Below, in pieces: positions 27,227 to 36,022 of a stretch of 64,000 nt of DNA. The stretch is from Afipia sp. GAS231 (lineage in GTDB: Bacteria > Pseudomonadota > Alphaproteobacteria > Rhizobiales > Xanthobacteraceae). Positions within the stretch are counted from its first letter, which is position 1. Each line of letters starts with the position of its first letter. The position numbers and the translations under genes were made by a program. The notes under the pieces are model-generated. The model was not told where the DNA came from. It saw only the letters and a program-made list of their open reading frames with translations, and did not search any database. The DNA lies in NCBI RefSeq assembly GCF_900103365.1, contig NZ_LT629703.1:4402001-4466000 (forward strand), written 5' to 3'.

Positions 27227-28063
27227 ATGCCTACCGCTCCGACTTCTACCGCCCTGGCTCCGCTGGGTTGGATCGAACCTCATGCCGGGCTGCTCCGGCA
27301 GCCTGCCTCCGGTCAGGTGCTGTACAAGGTCATGAGCGTGGAGAACTGCGTCCGCTCGATCGAAGGCGGCTATCTGCATTTCAACCGCGTCGATTCCTAC
27401 AAAGACTTCCCCGACGCCGACTGTCACGACGGCGAACAATTGCCGGGCGACCGCGCGGGCAACGCGGCCGCGGGCTTCGCAAAGGCGCCCGGGTTCTCGG
27501 CTGCCCACTACTACGACCGGTCGCGATCGCGGACGTACGCCTTCTGCGCCGCGCTCGAAGACACCGATCACGTGTGGACCTACGGTGGCGGCACTGCCAG
27601 GGGCAACGTCGGCCTGGTGTTCGACTTCGACAAGCTCCGGGCCACCCTGAACCGCAAGCTGCTATCGGGCGGAGCCGCATTGGAATTCAACGGCGTCCGG
27701 TGCTGCCAGATCTTCGACCTGAACTATGGCATCGTCGACTACGTCGATTGGGCGAGCCATCGCGCCAACGAGTCCCGGTTGCCCAACCCGATCATGTACA
27801 CCTACCTGAAGGATAGAGGACCGTTCGCCGAAGAACGCGAACTGCGCATCTCGCTGTCCGCGCTCGGGATCGGCAAATTCGTCCTGGACGATCGTACCGA
27901 GATCGCCTTTCCGCAGCACTTGCACCTCGACTTCGATTTCAGGGCCGCTTTCGCCGATAACACGATCCGGGAGATCATCGCCGGCCCTCGTTGCGACGAG
28001 GATTTCCTGCGAACCGAGCTGCGCCGGCTCGGCGCCGACCTTGTGCCGCGTGACCCGCCGTGA
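27227..28063 (+). CDS. DUF2971-like protein
   Basis: A 278-residue protein. The opening LYKVMSVENCVRSIEGGYLHFNR segment and the later FCAALEDTDHVWTYGGG with GLVFDFD match the DUF2971 layout (N-terminal strand-helix, then CFS...W..YG..G). The biochemical role of this family is unknown; members are common in defence islands. Its stop overlaps the DUF4238 start (TGATG), so the two are translationally coupled. Start ATG 27227 lies after a hairpin-rich leader. Confidence 0.7.
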   Translation: MPTAPTSTALAPLGWIEPHAGLLRQPASGQVLYKVMSVENCVRSIEGGYLHFNRVDSYKDFPDADCHDGEQLPGDRAGNAAAGFAKAPGFSAAHYYDRSRSRTYAFCAALEDTDHVWTYGGGTARGNVGLVFDFDKLRATLNRKLLSGGAALEFNGVRCCQIFDLNYGIVDYVDWASHRANESRLPNPIMYTYLKDRGPFAEERELRISLSALGIGKFVLDDRTEIAFPQHLHLDFDFRAAFADNTIREIIAGPRCDEDFLRTELRRLGADLVPRDPP

Positions 28064-28950
28064 TGAACGCTCCGATCGACCATCATTTCATCCCGGCGTT
28101 TTTCTTGGCGCAATGGACTGACGGCAGCGGCAAACTGGTCGAGTACACGATCAAGCATGACAAGGTGATCGCGAAACCCGTCGGGCCGCGGGCGACGGGG
28201 TACGAGCAGCACTTGTATTCGTTTCCGGAACTGCCGCCCGATGCCGCGCATTTCCTCGAGGCCGTTTTCTTCAACTATGCGGATCGCGTTGCGGCGGACG
28301 CGCTGCGAAACCACTTGTCGGCGGCGCCGGTGCCGTGGACTACCGAATTGATCAGCGCCTGGTCGCGCTTCGTCATCGCACTGCATTTGCGTCATCCCGA
28401 CGCGATGCCGGAATTGCGTGCTGCTGCCAAATCCGTGTGGGATGGAGGCGGCGATGCCTATCAAACCCAGTATGAGGCGATCAGAAAGCCCGAGGACCCG
28501 CCGACTTTCGACGAATATCTTGCGGTGCGCGATCCGTTGACCGCGATCAAGGTCAGCGTCAACATGATCGTGAAGGTGTTCGACAACGAGATGCTGGGCA
28601 AACACCTCAATAACATGACTTGGGGCGTGATCGACGTCGGTCAGTCGCCGTACCGCTTCCTCCTATCGGACCGTGCTGCCGTGTTCGCCAATCTCAACAA
28701 TGCCGACGGGGTGGCGTATTTGCCGATCGGCCCGACCAAGCTTTTCGTGGCCGTCAACACGCCCGACCGCCTGCAGCAGTTGCGCAAACTGCCGCCCCGC
28801 GACATCGTCCACAACTCCAACCGGTTTTTGGTCGGTCGCGCTCGCCGTTTCGTCTGGGCCCATGATCAATCGCAGAGCGCCTTCATTTCGAAGCATATGT
28901 CGCAGCGCAAGGAGCCGACGCCGCTCTTCCCAAGCATCGGACTGCCCTAA
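28063..28950 (+). CDS. DUF4238 protein
   Basis: A 295-residue protein whose start HHFIPAFFLAQW is the DUF4238 signature (H-H-x-x-P-x-F-x-L-x-x-W/F). The paired His and later conserved DPLTA and RFLLSDRAAVF segments suggest a metal-dependent nuclease-like fold, but no catalytic proof exists. Coupled to the DUF2971-like gene by a one-base overlap. As a pair they could be a two-gene toxin or defence cassette. Confidence 0.72.
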   Translation: MNAPIDHHFIPAFFLAQWTDGSGKLVEYTIKHDKVIAKPVGPRATGYEQHLYSFPELPPDAAHFLEAVFFNYADRVAADALRNHLSAAPVPWTTELISAWSRFVIALHLRHPDAMPELRAAAKSVWDGGGDAYQTQYEAIRKPEDPPTFDEYLAVRDPLTAIKVSVNMIVKVFDNEMLGKHLNNMTWGVIDVGQSPYRFLLSDRAAVFANLNNADGVAYLPIGPTKLFVAVNTPDRLQQLRKLPPRDIVHNSNRFLVGRARRFVWAHDQSQSAFISKHMSQRKEPTPLFPSIGLP

Positions 28951-29141
28951 TCGACCTCTCCGAAGGTCCAATCGTCGAGTCGGATGAATTCGTGAAAGTT
29001 GCAGCCTGGTGCGGGACAAACCACGCTCGGCGACACGTTCCCGTTGAGGTCGATACTGTGCCGCCGAAGTGTGAGGATAAACCCGGTGCATTGCAGGCCG
29101 GACATCTCTGCTCGGTTGAATTTGCGACCGGTCTTTTTCAT
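28947..29141 (-). CDS. Small hypothetical protein with CPxxxC
   Basis: 64 residues, converging with the DUF4238 gene and overlapping it by 4 bp. It contains a single CPAPGC knuckle, insufficient alone for a zinc ribbon unless it dimerises. The ending RLDDWTFGEVD looks like a real folded end. No strong ribosome site is visible. Confidence 0.48.
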   Translation of the reverse strand: MKKTGRKFNRAEMSGLQCTGFILTLRRHSIDLNGNVSPSVVCPAPGCNFHEFIRLDDWTFGEVD

Positions 29142-29202
29142 CAGAAGTTTTCAGGCGTGCGTCGTCCAGCGAGGCACCACTGACGGTCGCTAATCTGGTG
29201 TT

Positions 29203-29397
29203 TCAGGTCCAGCGTGCCGACGGCCTGTGCGCTGACTTCGACTGAGCCGTTTGTTGGGCAGATTGCCACTTCATTTCAAGAAATGGCGAGGCATCAGATA
29301 CCTTGAAAACGATGATAATCTGCCTGCATGGCTCGCACTGAAATGCACGGCCATTCTGTTGCATCGTTTTAGCGCAGACTGGGCACACCGGTGTCAT
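29203..29397 (-). CDS. Small zinc-ribbon protein
   Basis: 64 residues with CPVC near the start and CEPC 15 residues later, a four-Cys zinc ribbon (MTPVCPVCAKTM ... FQCEPCRQ). Proteins of this plan are abundant orphans in rhizobia. Function unknown. Confidence 0.55.
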   Translation of the reverse strand: MTPVCPVCAKTMQQNGRAFQCEPCRQIIIVFKVSDASPFLEMKWQSAQQTAQSKSAHRPSARWT

Positions 29398-29487
29398 CGG
29401 AGCAGAAATATGTAAGCCTACCTAGAGTCTTTCAAGGTAAAATCTTGCCATCGGCTGCCGGACGGAGTTTATTTCCGGGGAAGTTTG

Positions 29488-29676
29488 ATGTTCGACATTG
29501 CGCTTTCGAAACGGGGGCGGGGGTGGGAATGGCGAGTCATTGGTTCGTCTGGCAAGACCGTTATGCAGGGCGGGGCATCCAAACGCGCGAAGGCTAGATA
29601 CCAAGCTGAACGCGCCCTGTTCCTGCTCTTGATGGCCGCGCCGGCGCGCGAAATAGGTCGGGAAGAAAAGCCGTAG
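29488..29676 (+). CDS. Small conserved rhizobial protein
   Basis: 62 residues from ATG 29488: FDIALSKRGRGWEWRVIG, then SSGKTVMQG and a helical YQAERALFLLLM stretch. This compact strand-rich start plus helix is familiar from many short Bradyrhizobium orphans. No function known. Confidence 0.6.
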   Translation: MFDIALSKRGRGWEWRVIGSSGKTVMQGGASKRAKARYQAERALFLLLMAAPAREIGREEKP

Positions 29677-30195
29677 GCCAATCTTGAACGCGGAAAAGTC
29701 ACCCCTTGGCGGATATCGGACACAGGAATCGCATTGGAATTGCGAAGTTTTCTTCCCGAGACTTCAACCCTGTGCCTGCCGCATCCTCCCCCGAGTGCAG
29801 CGGGTAATTTTCGTGATAGAAGGGCATTTAGTTGAGTTGATTAAATGGCGGAAATTAAAGTCCCCGTAGATGCCGGGTTTCATCAAACCTCAGCTTTTCT
29901 CGATGCACGGCTCGATACTGTCTTTCGATACTGCCATTTGGCCTTTGCTTGCCGGGAATCGGACCGCTCAATGCCGGTCAGAGAATGCGCAAAAGGGGGA
30001 GGGCGAGAGTGCCGGAACGCCCGAGATCATCGCAGCGCAAAAGCCAGCCTCTACACTTTAAGTATAGCTTGCCGATTAGCATTCAAACGAGCGGACGCTG
30101 CGTTGGCCGCAAGCCTGATCGAGCAGATCAATGAAACTCGGCTTCCCGTAGGATAAAAAGCCGGCGTTCCATGAAATACGCACTGGCGTTGGAAG
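29677..30195. other. Gap without convincing gene
   Basis: Open frames exist on the plus strand (29845-30156) but have no ribosome site, and their composition is not protein-like. Confidence 0.45.
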
Positions 30196-30429
30196 TTATC
30201 TGCATCCTTGGCGACAGGGATAACCAAACCGCCAGTAGCTCGATCCCTCGTAACTAGGGCTCCCCTCAAAATTCTCGTTTTGAGGAGGCGTATAAACATC
30301 GGTTGAGCCGAACACCGCATGCTTAACGACTCGCGGTCCGGAGTTACCCTGCAACATCGGCGAAGCCAAGGAGGCCGCTGAGCTCATCGCCAATGCGCCT
30401 AAAGCAGCGACAAGAACAAGTACTTTCAT
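30196..30429 (-). CDS. Small secreted protein
   Basis: 77 residues with a clear Sec signal (MKVLVLVAALGALAMSSAASLAS) and GGAG eight bases before the ATG. The mature part is ~55 residues, Tyr/Gly/Ser-rich, with one Cys pair (PCRQGC) near the end. Exported to the periplasm or beyond; role unknown. Confidence 0.65.
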   Translation of the reverse strand: MKVLVLVAALGALAMSSAASLASPMLQGNSGPRVVKHAVFGSTDVYTPPQNENFEGSPSYEGSSYWRFGYPCRQGCR

Positions 30430-30631
30430 GAGATTCTCCAAATTCAGTTTCCGTCTATCGGCACCGATTGATTTAAGCGTCTGGAATGAGATCTCAACCG
30501 ATCGACGCAACACTTTTTCTTGAAAGAAAGATGGAGTTTTGGCGGAATATTTCAGGATGCCGGCGGAATACTGGGATGCCGTTCTCCGTGACCCCGGAGC
30601 CGCCGGAAAGCCCTGGTTTCCGATCCAGCAG

Positions 30632-30835
30632 ATGCGGCTGTCGGAGATCCCCCGCAACCGTTGCGGGTCGATTGCTCACGCTGCGGGCGCGCCGTCTAAA
30701 TCCAAAGGCTCGATGCCGTGAAGCTCTACGGCCCTCATGCGACCTGACGGGAGGTCGGCCAGCGCCTGCTGGACGATGGTTGCCAAGTTCGAACAGGACG
30801 TCATGAGGAGGACGGATGACGGCCGGATTGGCCGC
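30632..30835 (+). pseudogene. Inactivated small Cys-motif protein gene
   Basis: ATG 30632 opens MRLSEIPRNR; shifting frame by one gives LRVDCSRCGRAV, then a TAA stop, IQRLDAVKLYGPHAT, another frameshift and REVGQRLLDDGCQVRTGRHEEDG, then TGA. The joined product matches, from memory, a small rhizobial family of ~65 residues. Two frameshifts and stops show it is dead. Confidence 0.55.
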
Positions 30836-30876
30836 GATGACCAGCGCGATCTTTGGCAGTTAAGGAGTGAGACCAT

Positions 30877-31179
30877 ATGCCGGCAGAATATGAAAAGGAC
30901 AATCCGCTGAAGACCGAACATCATGTAGATCAGATCGGTGCGGACATCGCGATCCAGTTCATGCTGTTGACGGTGTTTCGCATCGTGTCGGAAATGGCTG
31001 AATACTCGGTCGGCTTTCGGTCATTGGCCTATCATCTCGTTCGCAATCGAGAAGTCGTTGCAGGCCGTCATGAGGCATACAAGCACCTGCCCGAGATCGC
31101 TATCGGCAGCGTGCTTGCTGAATTTCACGACGCCGGTGGTGCTTCGGTTCATATTCCTGGAATCGCGGTTGCTCGTTAG
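30877..31179 (+). CDS. Hypothetical protein (100 aa)
   Basis: AAGGAG stands 10 bases before the ATG. The protein is largely helical, soluble, with no motif I recognise (HHVDQIGADIAIQFMLLTVF near the start). It ends 90 bp before the 3' end of hipA, transcribed toward it. Confidence 0.45.
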   Translation: MPAEYEKDNPLKTEHHVDQIGADIAIQFMLLTVFRIVSEMAEYSVGFRSLAYHLVRNREVVAGRHEAYKHLPEIAIGSVLAEFHDAGGASVHIPGIAVAR

Positions 31180-31268
31180 CTGCGGACGCAACGTCCTCCT
31201 TGGACGCGCCGCGCACCACGATCATCATCTTATCATGGGGGTACGCGATTTCACTTTCGACGCGGCAT

Positions 31269-32612
31269 CTATGAGTTGAACGACGACGTCGGCTTCTCCG
31301 CCGGCTCTGAGTCCGGTGTGTGGCCCTGGATCATCGTCGGCCTGACCTCGCCGACGAGGGCCATTTTGCCAAAGCGGGACAAGATGGCGTTCTTGATGTT
31401 GTCGGGCGCAGGAAGATCCTTGATGGCATCCGGCCAGGTGTCCAGGGCGCGCGTCGCGGTCTCGCGCATTTCTCGGGCGAGGAGCTTGGCATCGACGCCA
31501 AGAAAAGGAGCGATGCGGCGGATGCGGCCGGTATCGACGATCTTCGGATCCTTGGTGCCGGAGAACCTCAACGCCATGGTGTCGGGAAGATAGGTCAGAG
31601 TGGACACGATGTCGTAGGCAGGCGATAGCCGCGCATGTCGTCCGTCGGGATAAGCGAACGACCAGTTCTTCAGGTGTCCGTCGCAGTTGCCGAGCATCAT
31701 GTCGATGACCAGCCGCCGCAGCGCCTCGAGCAGGTCGCCAATGGGGTCGGCGGAGAATCGCTTGACCGAGTTCATAAGCGTTTCCTGGTTCCACCTGAAA
31801 TACTTGTCGATGTCGATGGCGCCTGCGATCTGCGCGAAGTCTTCGGTATGGATGCGGATGTTTCCCGGTGCGCGATCGAAGCGACTCACAGACAGGGCGT
31901 GCTTGCCCAGTTTCAGGAATCCTTCCGGAACGCCTTCAATCGAACCGACGTCGACAAGTCGAGACTCGGCGACGTTCGCGCCGGCGAGTCTCGCGAGTTG
32001 CAGGGAGGTGAATTCATTCTCGACGAGGCTGGGGTATTTTTCACTTGGAAGCTTGAGGATCACATCGCCGCTTTCGTCCGCGCCGGGCGCGGTCAGCCGG
32101 TGATTGTCTCCACGCATGGAGAATTTCAATTGGACGCCGGCGAGCGAGAAGCTGATAGACTTGCTGGCTGCAGGTTCGCGGGCGGCCTCGCCCGCCGTTC
32201 GCTTGGGGGGCGGCTCGCCGGCTTCACGGAGGGCGACGACGGCGCCAGGAAGGTCACCGCCGAGCCGGAAAAGAACGTCGTAATTGTCGAATGTGCCCGT
32301 TCCGAATTCCCGCTCGACGAGATCCAGAAGCGCGCCTTCCGGAAGCAGGTTGTCGAAGTACGGCGGCAGGTGACGGCCGTGCGCGATTTTGTCGTTTCTC
32401 GTTCTGAGGCGTTTGAGCGAGTCTTCTTCGGTGGCGCCATGCCACGCCAGGCTGATGATTGGTCGCGCGCGACCCAACCGAATGTATTGTTCGTCGACCT
32501 CGAATGTGACGGTACCGGTCGCGTCGCGCACCAGCGTTCCCACCCGGACCTCGCGGTCCGCGGAGGGACGCAGGAAGATGCCGAGGATGCCCGGTCGGTT
32601 AAGAACGTCCAT
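31269..32612 (-). CDS. hipA: HipA-type serine/threonine kinase toxin
   Basis: A 447-residue HipA. The N-terminal barrel (GTLVRDATGTVTFEVDEQY) is followed by a kinase fold with SFSLAGVQLK, DVILKLPS (ATP-binding Lys), MMLGNCDGHLKNWSF (catalytic loop) and SPAYDIVST (metal Asp). HipA kinases phosphorylate a tRNA synthetase (GltX in E. coli) or other target and cause growth arrest and persistence. The start overlaps hipB by 14 bp. All key motifs look intact. Confidence 0.93.
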   Translation of the reverse strand: MDVLNRPGILGIFLRPSADREVRVGTLVRDATGTVTFEVDEQYIRLGRARPIISLAWHGATEEDSLKRLRTRNDKIAHGRHLPPYFDNLLPEGALLDLVEREFGTGTFDNYDVLFRLGGDLPGAVVALREAGEPPPKRTAGEAAREPAASKSISFSLAGVQLKFSMRGDNHRLTAPGADESGDVILKLPSEKYPSLVENEFTSLQLARLAGANVAESRLVDVGSIEGVPEGFLKLGKHALSVSRFDRAPGNIRIHTEDFAQIAGAIDIDKYFRWNQETLMNSVKRFSADPIGDLLEALRRLVIDMMLGNCDGHLKNWSFAYPDGRHARLSPAYDIVSTLTYLPDTMALRFSGTKDPKIVDTGRIRRIAPFLGVDAKLLAREMRETATRALDTWPDAIKDLPAPDNIKNAILSRFGKMALVGEVRPTMIQGHTPDSEPAEKPTSSFNS

Positions 32613-32955
32613 ATTGGCTCATCGTCTCCTCCTCTTCGGGGGGGTCCGGAATGAAGACCTCTTCGTGCGCGCTCTGGACGTGCTCGGGATAGGCGGTTTC
32701 GGGTTGCGGCTTCTCGATCAGTGCCATCACTTCTTCCAGCTTTTCGGCGGGAACGAAGGTCAGGGTCAATCCGGCGGCCTCGCCGGCCTGGGCAAGGGCA
32801 TCAATAGTCGCGTTGAGTTTGCCGTGTTCGATGCTGCTCAGGCGGCTGGCTGCGTTTGCAGTGCGATGACCGAGATCGTTCAGCGTCCACCCCTTGCTCC
32901 GGCGGGCCGACGTCAGTTGAGCACCCAAGCGCTCTCTGGTTGGCTTCTGTTCCAT
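32599..32955 (-). CDS. hipB: HipB-type XRE antitoxin
   Basis: A 118-residue antitoxin starting at ATG 32955. The HTH_3 domain is residues 8-65 (LGAQLTSARRSKGWTLNDLG ... RLSSIEHGKLN). The acidic C-terminus (PDPPEEEE) is probably the flexible tail. It should bind HipA and repress the operon through the TAAGG sites upstream. Overlaps hipA by 14 bp. Confidence 0.9.
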   Translation of the reverse strand: MEQKPTRERLGAQLTSARRSKGWTLNDLGHRTANAASRLSSIEHGKLNATIDALAQAGEAAGLTLTFVPAEKLEEVMALIEKPQPETAYPEHVQSAHEEVFIPDPPEEEETMSQYGRS

Positions 32956-32961
32956 TGTTTC

Positions 32962-32976
32962 ACTTATAAGGTAAGT
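32962..32976. promoter_or_regulatory. HipB operator candidate 1
   Basis: ACTTA-TAAGG-TAAGT, 5-bp arms around TAAGG, 6 bp upstream of the hipB start codon. The arrangement of spaced palindromes upstream of hipB is known for this family. Confidence 0.6.
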
Positions 32977-33026
32977 TTCAACGAAATTTAACATACAGAA
33001 TAAATTGATGAGGTCAAGTGCTTTAA

Positions 33027-33039
33027 TTTATAAGGTAAA
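33027..33039. promoter_or_regulatory. HipB operator candidate 2
   Basis: TTTA-TAAGG-TAAA shares the central TATAAGGTAA with site 1. Its centre is 64 bp from that of site 1. Confidence 0.5.
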
Positions 33040-33046
33040 AATTGCC

Positions 33047-33060
33047 ATAAGTTACTTTAT
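33047..33060. promoter_or_regulatory. HipB operator candidate 3
   Basis: ATAAGTTACTTTAT has A/T arms around a TTAC core, related to sites 1 and 2 in inverted form. The weakest of the three. Confidence 0.35.
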
Positions 33061-33400
33061 TCGATAAAAAGTGCCATTAGCCAGTATTCCGTCCGGCCCT
33101 TGCTGCCGTCAGGCACGGCAAGTATGACGACGAGAAGACGGTTGCGGCACAATGATCACCGTCCTCTTGCCGGAATCTGGGTCCCCTGACGGACCATCAG
33201 GAATCGAAACCACCGCGGGTGCCGGCGCCGGTGATGATCATGACCCGCGCGGCCATCACCATCGTACCGCCGCTCATCGGTGCCGATCATCGCCATCATG
33301 ATGGTGATCACCATGATCGACATGTCGGTGGCGATGATCAACAGCGCGGTGGCAGGAGCCTCGACGCCGACACCGTCATGACCCCCGCCACCAAACACCA
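33061..33400. other. Gap, GAT/CAC-rich low complexity, no gene called
   Basis: 33230-33350 is rich in CATCA/TGATG and would read as Asp/His-rich in one frame, but there is no start with a ribosome site or extended frame. Possibly decayed coding DNA. Confidence 0.4.
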
Positions 33401-33404
33401 ATGA

Positions 33405-33480
33405 AAAACTCTATGACCACCGCTGCTCGACTGGATTACGAAGGCCTTCGGCCTTGCATGGAAATATGACAGGGTCGTAC
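33405..33480 (+). pseudogene. Fragment homologous to the 39.0-kb gene
   Basis: DNA here, encoding LYDHRCS/DWITKAFGLAWKYDRVVLALP across a 1-bp shift, corresponds to 39591-39673 of the gene at 39008 (YAHRCSDWITKAFGLAWTYD) with roughly 85% base identity. The remainder of the gene is missing, so this is a decayed third member of that family. Confidence 0.65.
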
Positions 33481-33622
33481 TGGCGCTGCCTTGCCTACAT
33501 CCGGCCAGGATACGTTCATCACCGGTCGACGTTCGGAAGAAGATGCTAACTTCTCGATGAAGAGATGAAGGATGATGATCCACGCCGACCTGCCGAGATG
33601 GGTTGCTCCGCATGACGCAATG

Positions 33623-33808
33623 TCACTGCCCGAGACGTCCGTTCGGGGAAAGGAGCGGTTCACAAGAAGAAAAACAGTCCAAAATGCCCTGCATGCTCCA
33701 GGCGGCAACAGCCGATATCTTTGCGGTCGAATAGAGTGCCCGGACGCCGCGCTTCGTGTTATCGATCGTTCTGCAGAGGATCAATCCGCTCTCATCCCAG
33801 GTACCGGA
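33623..33808 (-). pseudogene. C-terminal fragment of a 226-aa-family paralogue
   Basis: The minus-strand segment TWDESGLILCRTIDN, then VRALYSTAKI, aligns with TWNEGGSVLYGTIDD and VTALYSTERI of the intact gene at 34928-35608, at about 40% identity over ~47 residues. It abuts the stop of the 347-aa gene, suggesting tandem duplication of the two-gene unit followed by decay. Confidence 0.55.
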
Positions 33809-33813
33809 TCGGT

Positions 33814-34857
33814 CTACAGCGACGCAATCGCCTCTTCGTCCTCCGGGGCCAAGCCAAGCTCGTCCTTCAGCTCCAGGCGCTTCAAGACGTTCGTCGCATC
33901 CGTGAGAGCCACAGCGGTTTGTCCCCATCCCGGCTCCCTGGGCCATTGGCGCCGGACAGCATCGCTTAAGATCGTTCGACAAATGTCGAGCGGAACCAAT
34001 TTTGACCCGTCATGACGCGCCCGGTCGGCAATCAGGTGCCGATATGCCGCTCGAATCGTGGTCGAGGTCGTGAATAATCGGCTCACCGCCTCGTCCGCGC
34101 AGAGATGTAAGGCCGTGTCCTCTGACGGAATATCGCCGAAGTTTTCGATCTTATGCACCTGATCGACTTTGAGCCCGCGCGATTCCAGCAGTGCGATTTC
34201 TTGATCGAGATGAGGGAGGTCGAAGACATGGCCCTCCCATCGGGCGTCGCCCTTCATTTTGGGACTCGGTCCCAACAGCAAGGGCTGCGGCCCCCGCGCC
34301 AAATTGCCCACCTGTAGGGACATGGACTGCTCGCAAGAATGGCCGGACCAGCAGCCGAAAAACACCGGGGCCCCGCCGGCAAAATGTACGACGTCATCGC
34401 AAAGCATGATCCGAGCCGCCCCGCGCTGGATCTCGGCGTAGCTCTTCTCGCTCGAGTTCTCCTCGATCCTATCGCCGACCCGGTCGCCAAAGTATTGTTC
34501 GTAGGTCGGTTGATAGCCACTGAACCAGAGCAGCGCGGGATTGAGGATTTGAAGCGATTCGTATTTGCCGGAAGCCAATCCGCTCAGGAAGGCATTGCTC
34601 CGCATTAAATTACGGGCACGATCGAGTACGGGCCACCAAAATGCTTTGTCGAACGAGCGGATATCGTAGGGTATCTCCGGTTCATGCGACGGTTTAACCG
34701 ACGTGACTCGAAATGCCGGAAGCGCCTCCGTGGGGGAGGGGGTAGCTATGGATACATCGCGCTTTGTCCAAAGCCGGGTGCGACGCTGCGTACGGCCGCG
34801 ACGCGGGATATACACCACGTCGTATGGCACGTTCACGTCCGCGAGTATCTCGGTCAT
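33814..34857 (-). CDS. Unknown protein, three-copy family, member A (347 aa)
   Basis: Not a family I can name. Shares with genes at 47619 and 52455: an N-terminal strand region (YDVVYIPRRGRTQRRTRLW), a following WWP, a central GGAPVFF after an MLCDDVVHF strand, and a terminal EDEEAIASL. The pattern suggests one globular cytoplasmic protein with an N-terminal SH3-like or TA-like barrel; that is a guess. AAGGA lies upstream of the ATG. Last gene of a minus-strand unit running from the recombinase, 70 bp after the 226-aa gene. Confidence 0.7.
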   Translation of the reverse strand: MTEILADVNVPYDVVYIPRRGRTQRRTRLWTKRDVSIATPSPTEALPAFRVTSVKPSHEPEIPYDIRSFDKAFWWPVLDRARNLMRSNAFLSGLASGKYESLQILNPALLWFSGYQPTYEQYFGDRVGDRIEENSSEKSYAEIQRGAARIMLCDDVVHFAGGAPVFFGCWSGHSCEQSMSLQVGNLARGPQPLLLGPSPKMKGDARWEGHVFDLPHLDQEIALLESRGLKVDQVHKIENFGDIPSEDTALHLCADEAVSRLFTTSTTIRAAYRHLIADRARHDGSKLVPLDICRTILSDAVRRQWPREPGWGQTAVALTDATNVLKRLELKDELGLAPEDEEAIASL

Positions 34858-34927
34858 TGTTCAGTCCTTATCGTTGCAGGGTCGCACGTCCATGATCTGA
34901 GCCCTTGACGGCACCTGATGGAATCCA

Positions 34928-35608
34928 TCACCCGTTGTTCGATCCATATCCGAGAATATTCGTCGCCTCGACGGCGTCGAGAACAAGTTCGGCAAAGCCA
35001 AGAAGTTCTAGCGAAGAGAATCCCGAGCCGCCAACGGAGTCGGTTCGAACGAAATCCCAAGCTTCGGTGGATGCTCCGAGCGGCGCGGGTATTCTTTCGG
35101 TCGAATACAGTGCGGTCACGCCGCACTTCGGGTCATCGATGGTACCGTAAAGAACCGATCCTCCCTCGTTCCAGGTCATCGTGACATTGGGAGGTATCGA
35201 TAAGCCCGTCACGCGCTTGTTTGAGGCCCATACCGCCGACACGACCGTGGACAAGCCTGCTTCGAACGTGGTCGGGGGCCCGACCGACGAAACGTCACGA
35301 CGCGCGCGCCCATTAGTCATGTAGCACTGGTGCGCCATCGCGAGAATGCGATCCGATACTCGGACAACCGATGCCGGGTTGACCTGCCGGCTGCCGATGG
35401 CCGCCAGGATACGTGCGGCCTCCTGCGAGGCCGCCCATTCGGCCTGGGCTGCGGTCGTTTCAATGGGTATCCTCCCGGCTCGAAGCAGGGCAGCAAGGTG
35501 CAGTGAGACATCCTTCGAATTCCGCTGCAGTATTTCCCCGACTTTGCGGGCGAATCGGGCGGAACCATATTCTTCGCCGCGCACGGCACATTCCCATATC
35601 GTGCTCAT
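34928..35608 (-). CDS. Unknown protein (226 aa), duplicated family
   Basis: A mostly helical N-terminus (GEILQRNSKDVSLHLAALLRAG) and a beta-rich C-terminal part (MTWNEGGSVLYGTID ... VTALYSTERIP). The start overlaps the stop of the 111-aa gene by 4 bp, so the two are coupled. A remnant of a second copy lies at 33623. No known domain identified. Confidence 0.62.
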   Translation of the reverse strand: MSTIWECAVRGEEYGSARFARKVGEILQRNSKDVSLHLAALLRAGRIPIETTAAQAEWAASQEAARILAAIGSRQVNPASVVRVSDRILAMAHQCYMTNGRARRDVSSVGPPTTFEAGLSTVVSAVWASNKRVTGLSIPPNVTMTWNEGGSVLYGTIDDPKCGVTALYSTERIPAPLGASTEAWDFVRTDSVGGSGFSSLELLGFAELVLDAVEATNILGYGSNNG

Positions 35609-35940
35609 GACGGCCTCGATGCGATCTTATGCATGTGAGGGCGCAGCCAGTCTTCGACCTGTGCGAAGAAGGCGGGTTGTCCCTTCCACAGTGCGAACGT
35701 CCCCAAGATGTAGATGTCGTAGCAGGCGACTTCGGATGGGCTGCCGAACGTCCATGACTGTGATCGCGGACCGGCCGTCGCGACTTCAAGATAACGGTCG
35801 AAGTCGCGGTGGCGAATGCGTCCGAAGTCGCGGTCTCCGAACGAGTTCATAAGACGCGCCGCCGCTTCGGCGGCCCGCGGGGGCACCATCGACGGATTAT
35901 CGAGAACGGCTTGGCATACTTCGGCTACTTGTCGATTCAT
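35605..35940 (-). CDS. Unknown protein (111 aa)
   Basis: A small soluble protein (RLMNSFGDRDFGRIRHRDFD, then CYDIYILGTFALWKGQ). It starts 82 bp downstream of the recombinase stop in the same direction, coupled to the 226-aa gene by an ATGA overlap. No motif recognised. Confidence 0.58.
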   Translation of the reverse strand: MNRQVAEVCQAVLDNPSMVPPRAAEAAARLMNSFGDRDFGRIRHRDFDRYLEVATAGPRSQSWTFGSPSEVACYDIYILGTFALWKGQPAFFAQVEDWLRPHMHKIASRPS

Positions 35941-36022
35941 ATCCTGTTACTCCTGTATAGCCGCAGCGACGTGGTGGGCAATCTGATAAACTTCGGACGG
36001 CGTCGAAGACTTGACATCGACC

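Noticed and set aside
31635..32654. Plus-strand 339-aa frame
   Set aside because: Antisense shadow of hipA.
33156..33404. His/Asp-rich frames on both strands
   Set aside because: Low-complexity DNA with no ribosome site; metal-binding protein not supportable.
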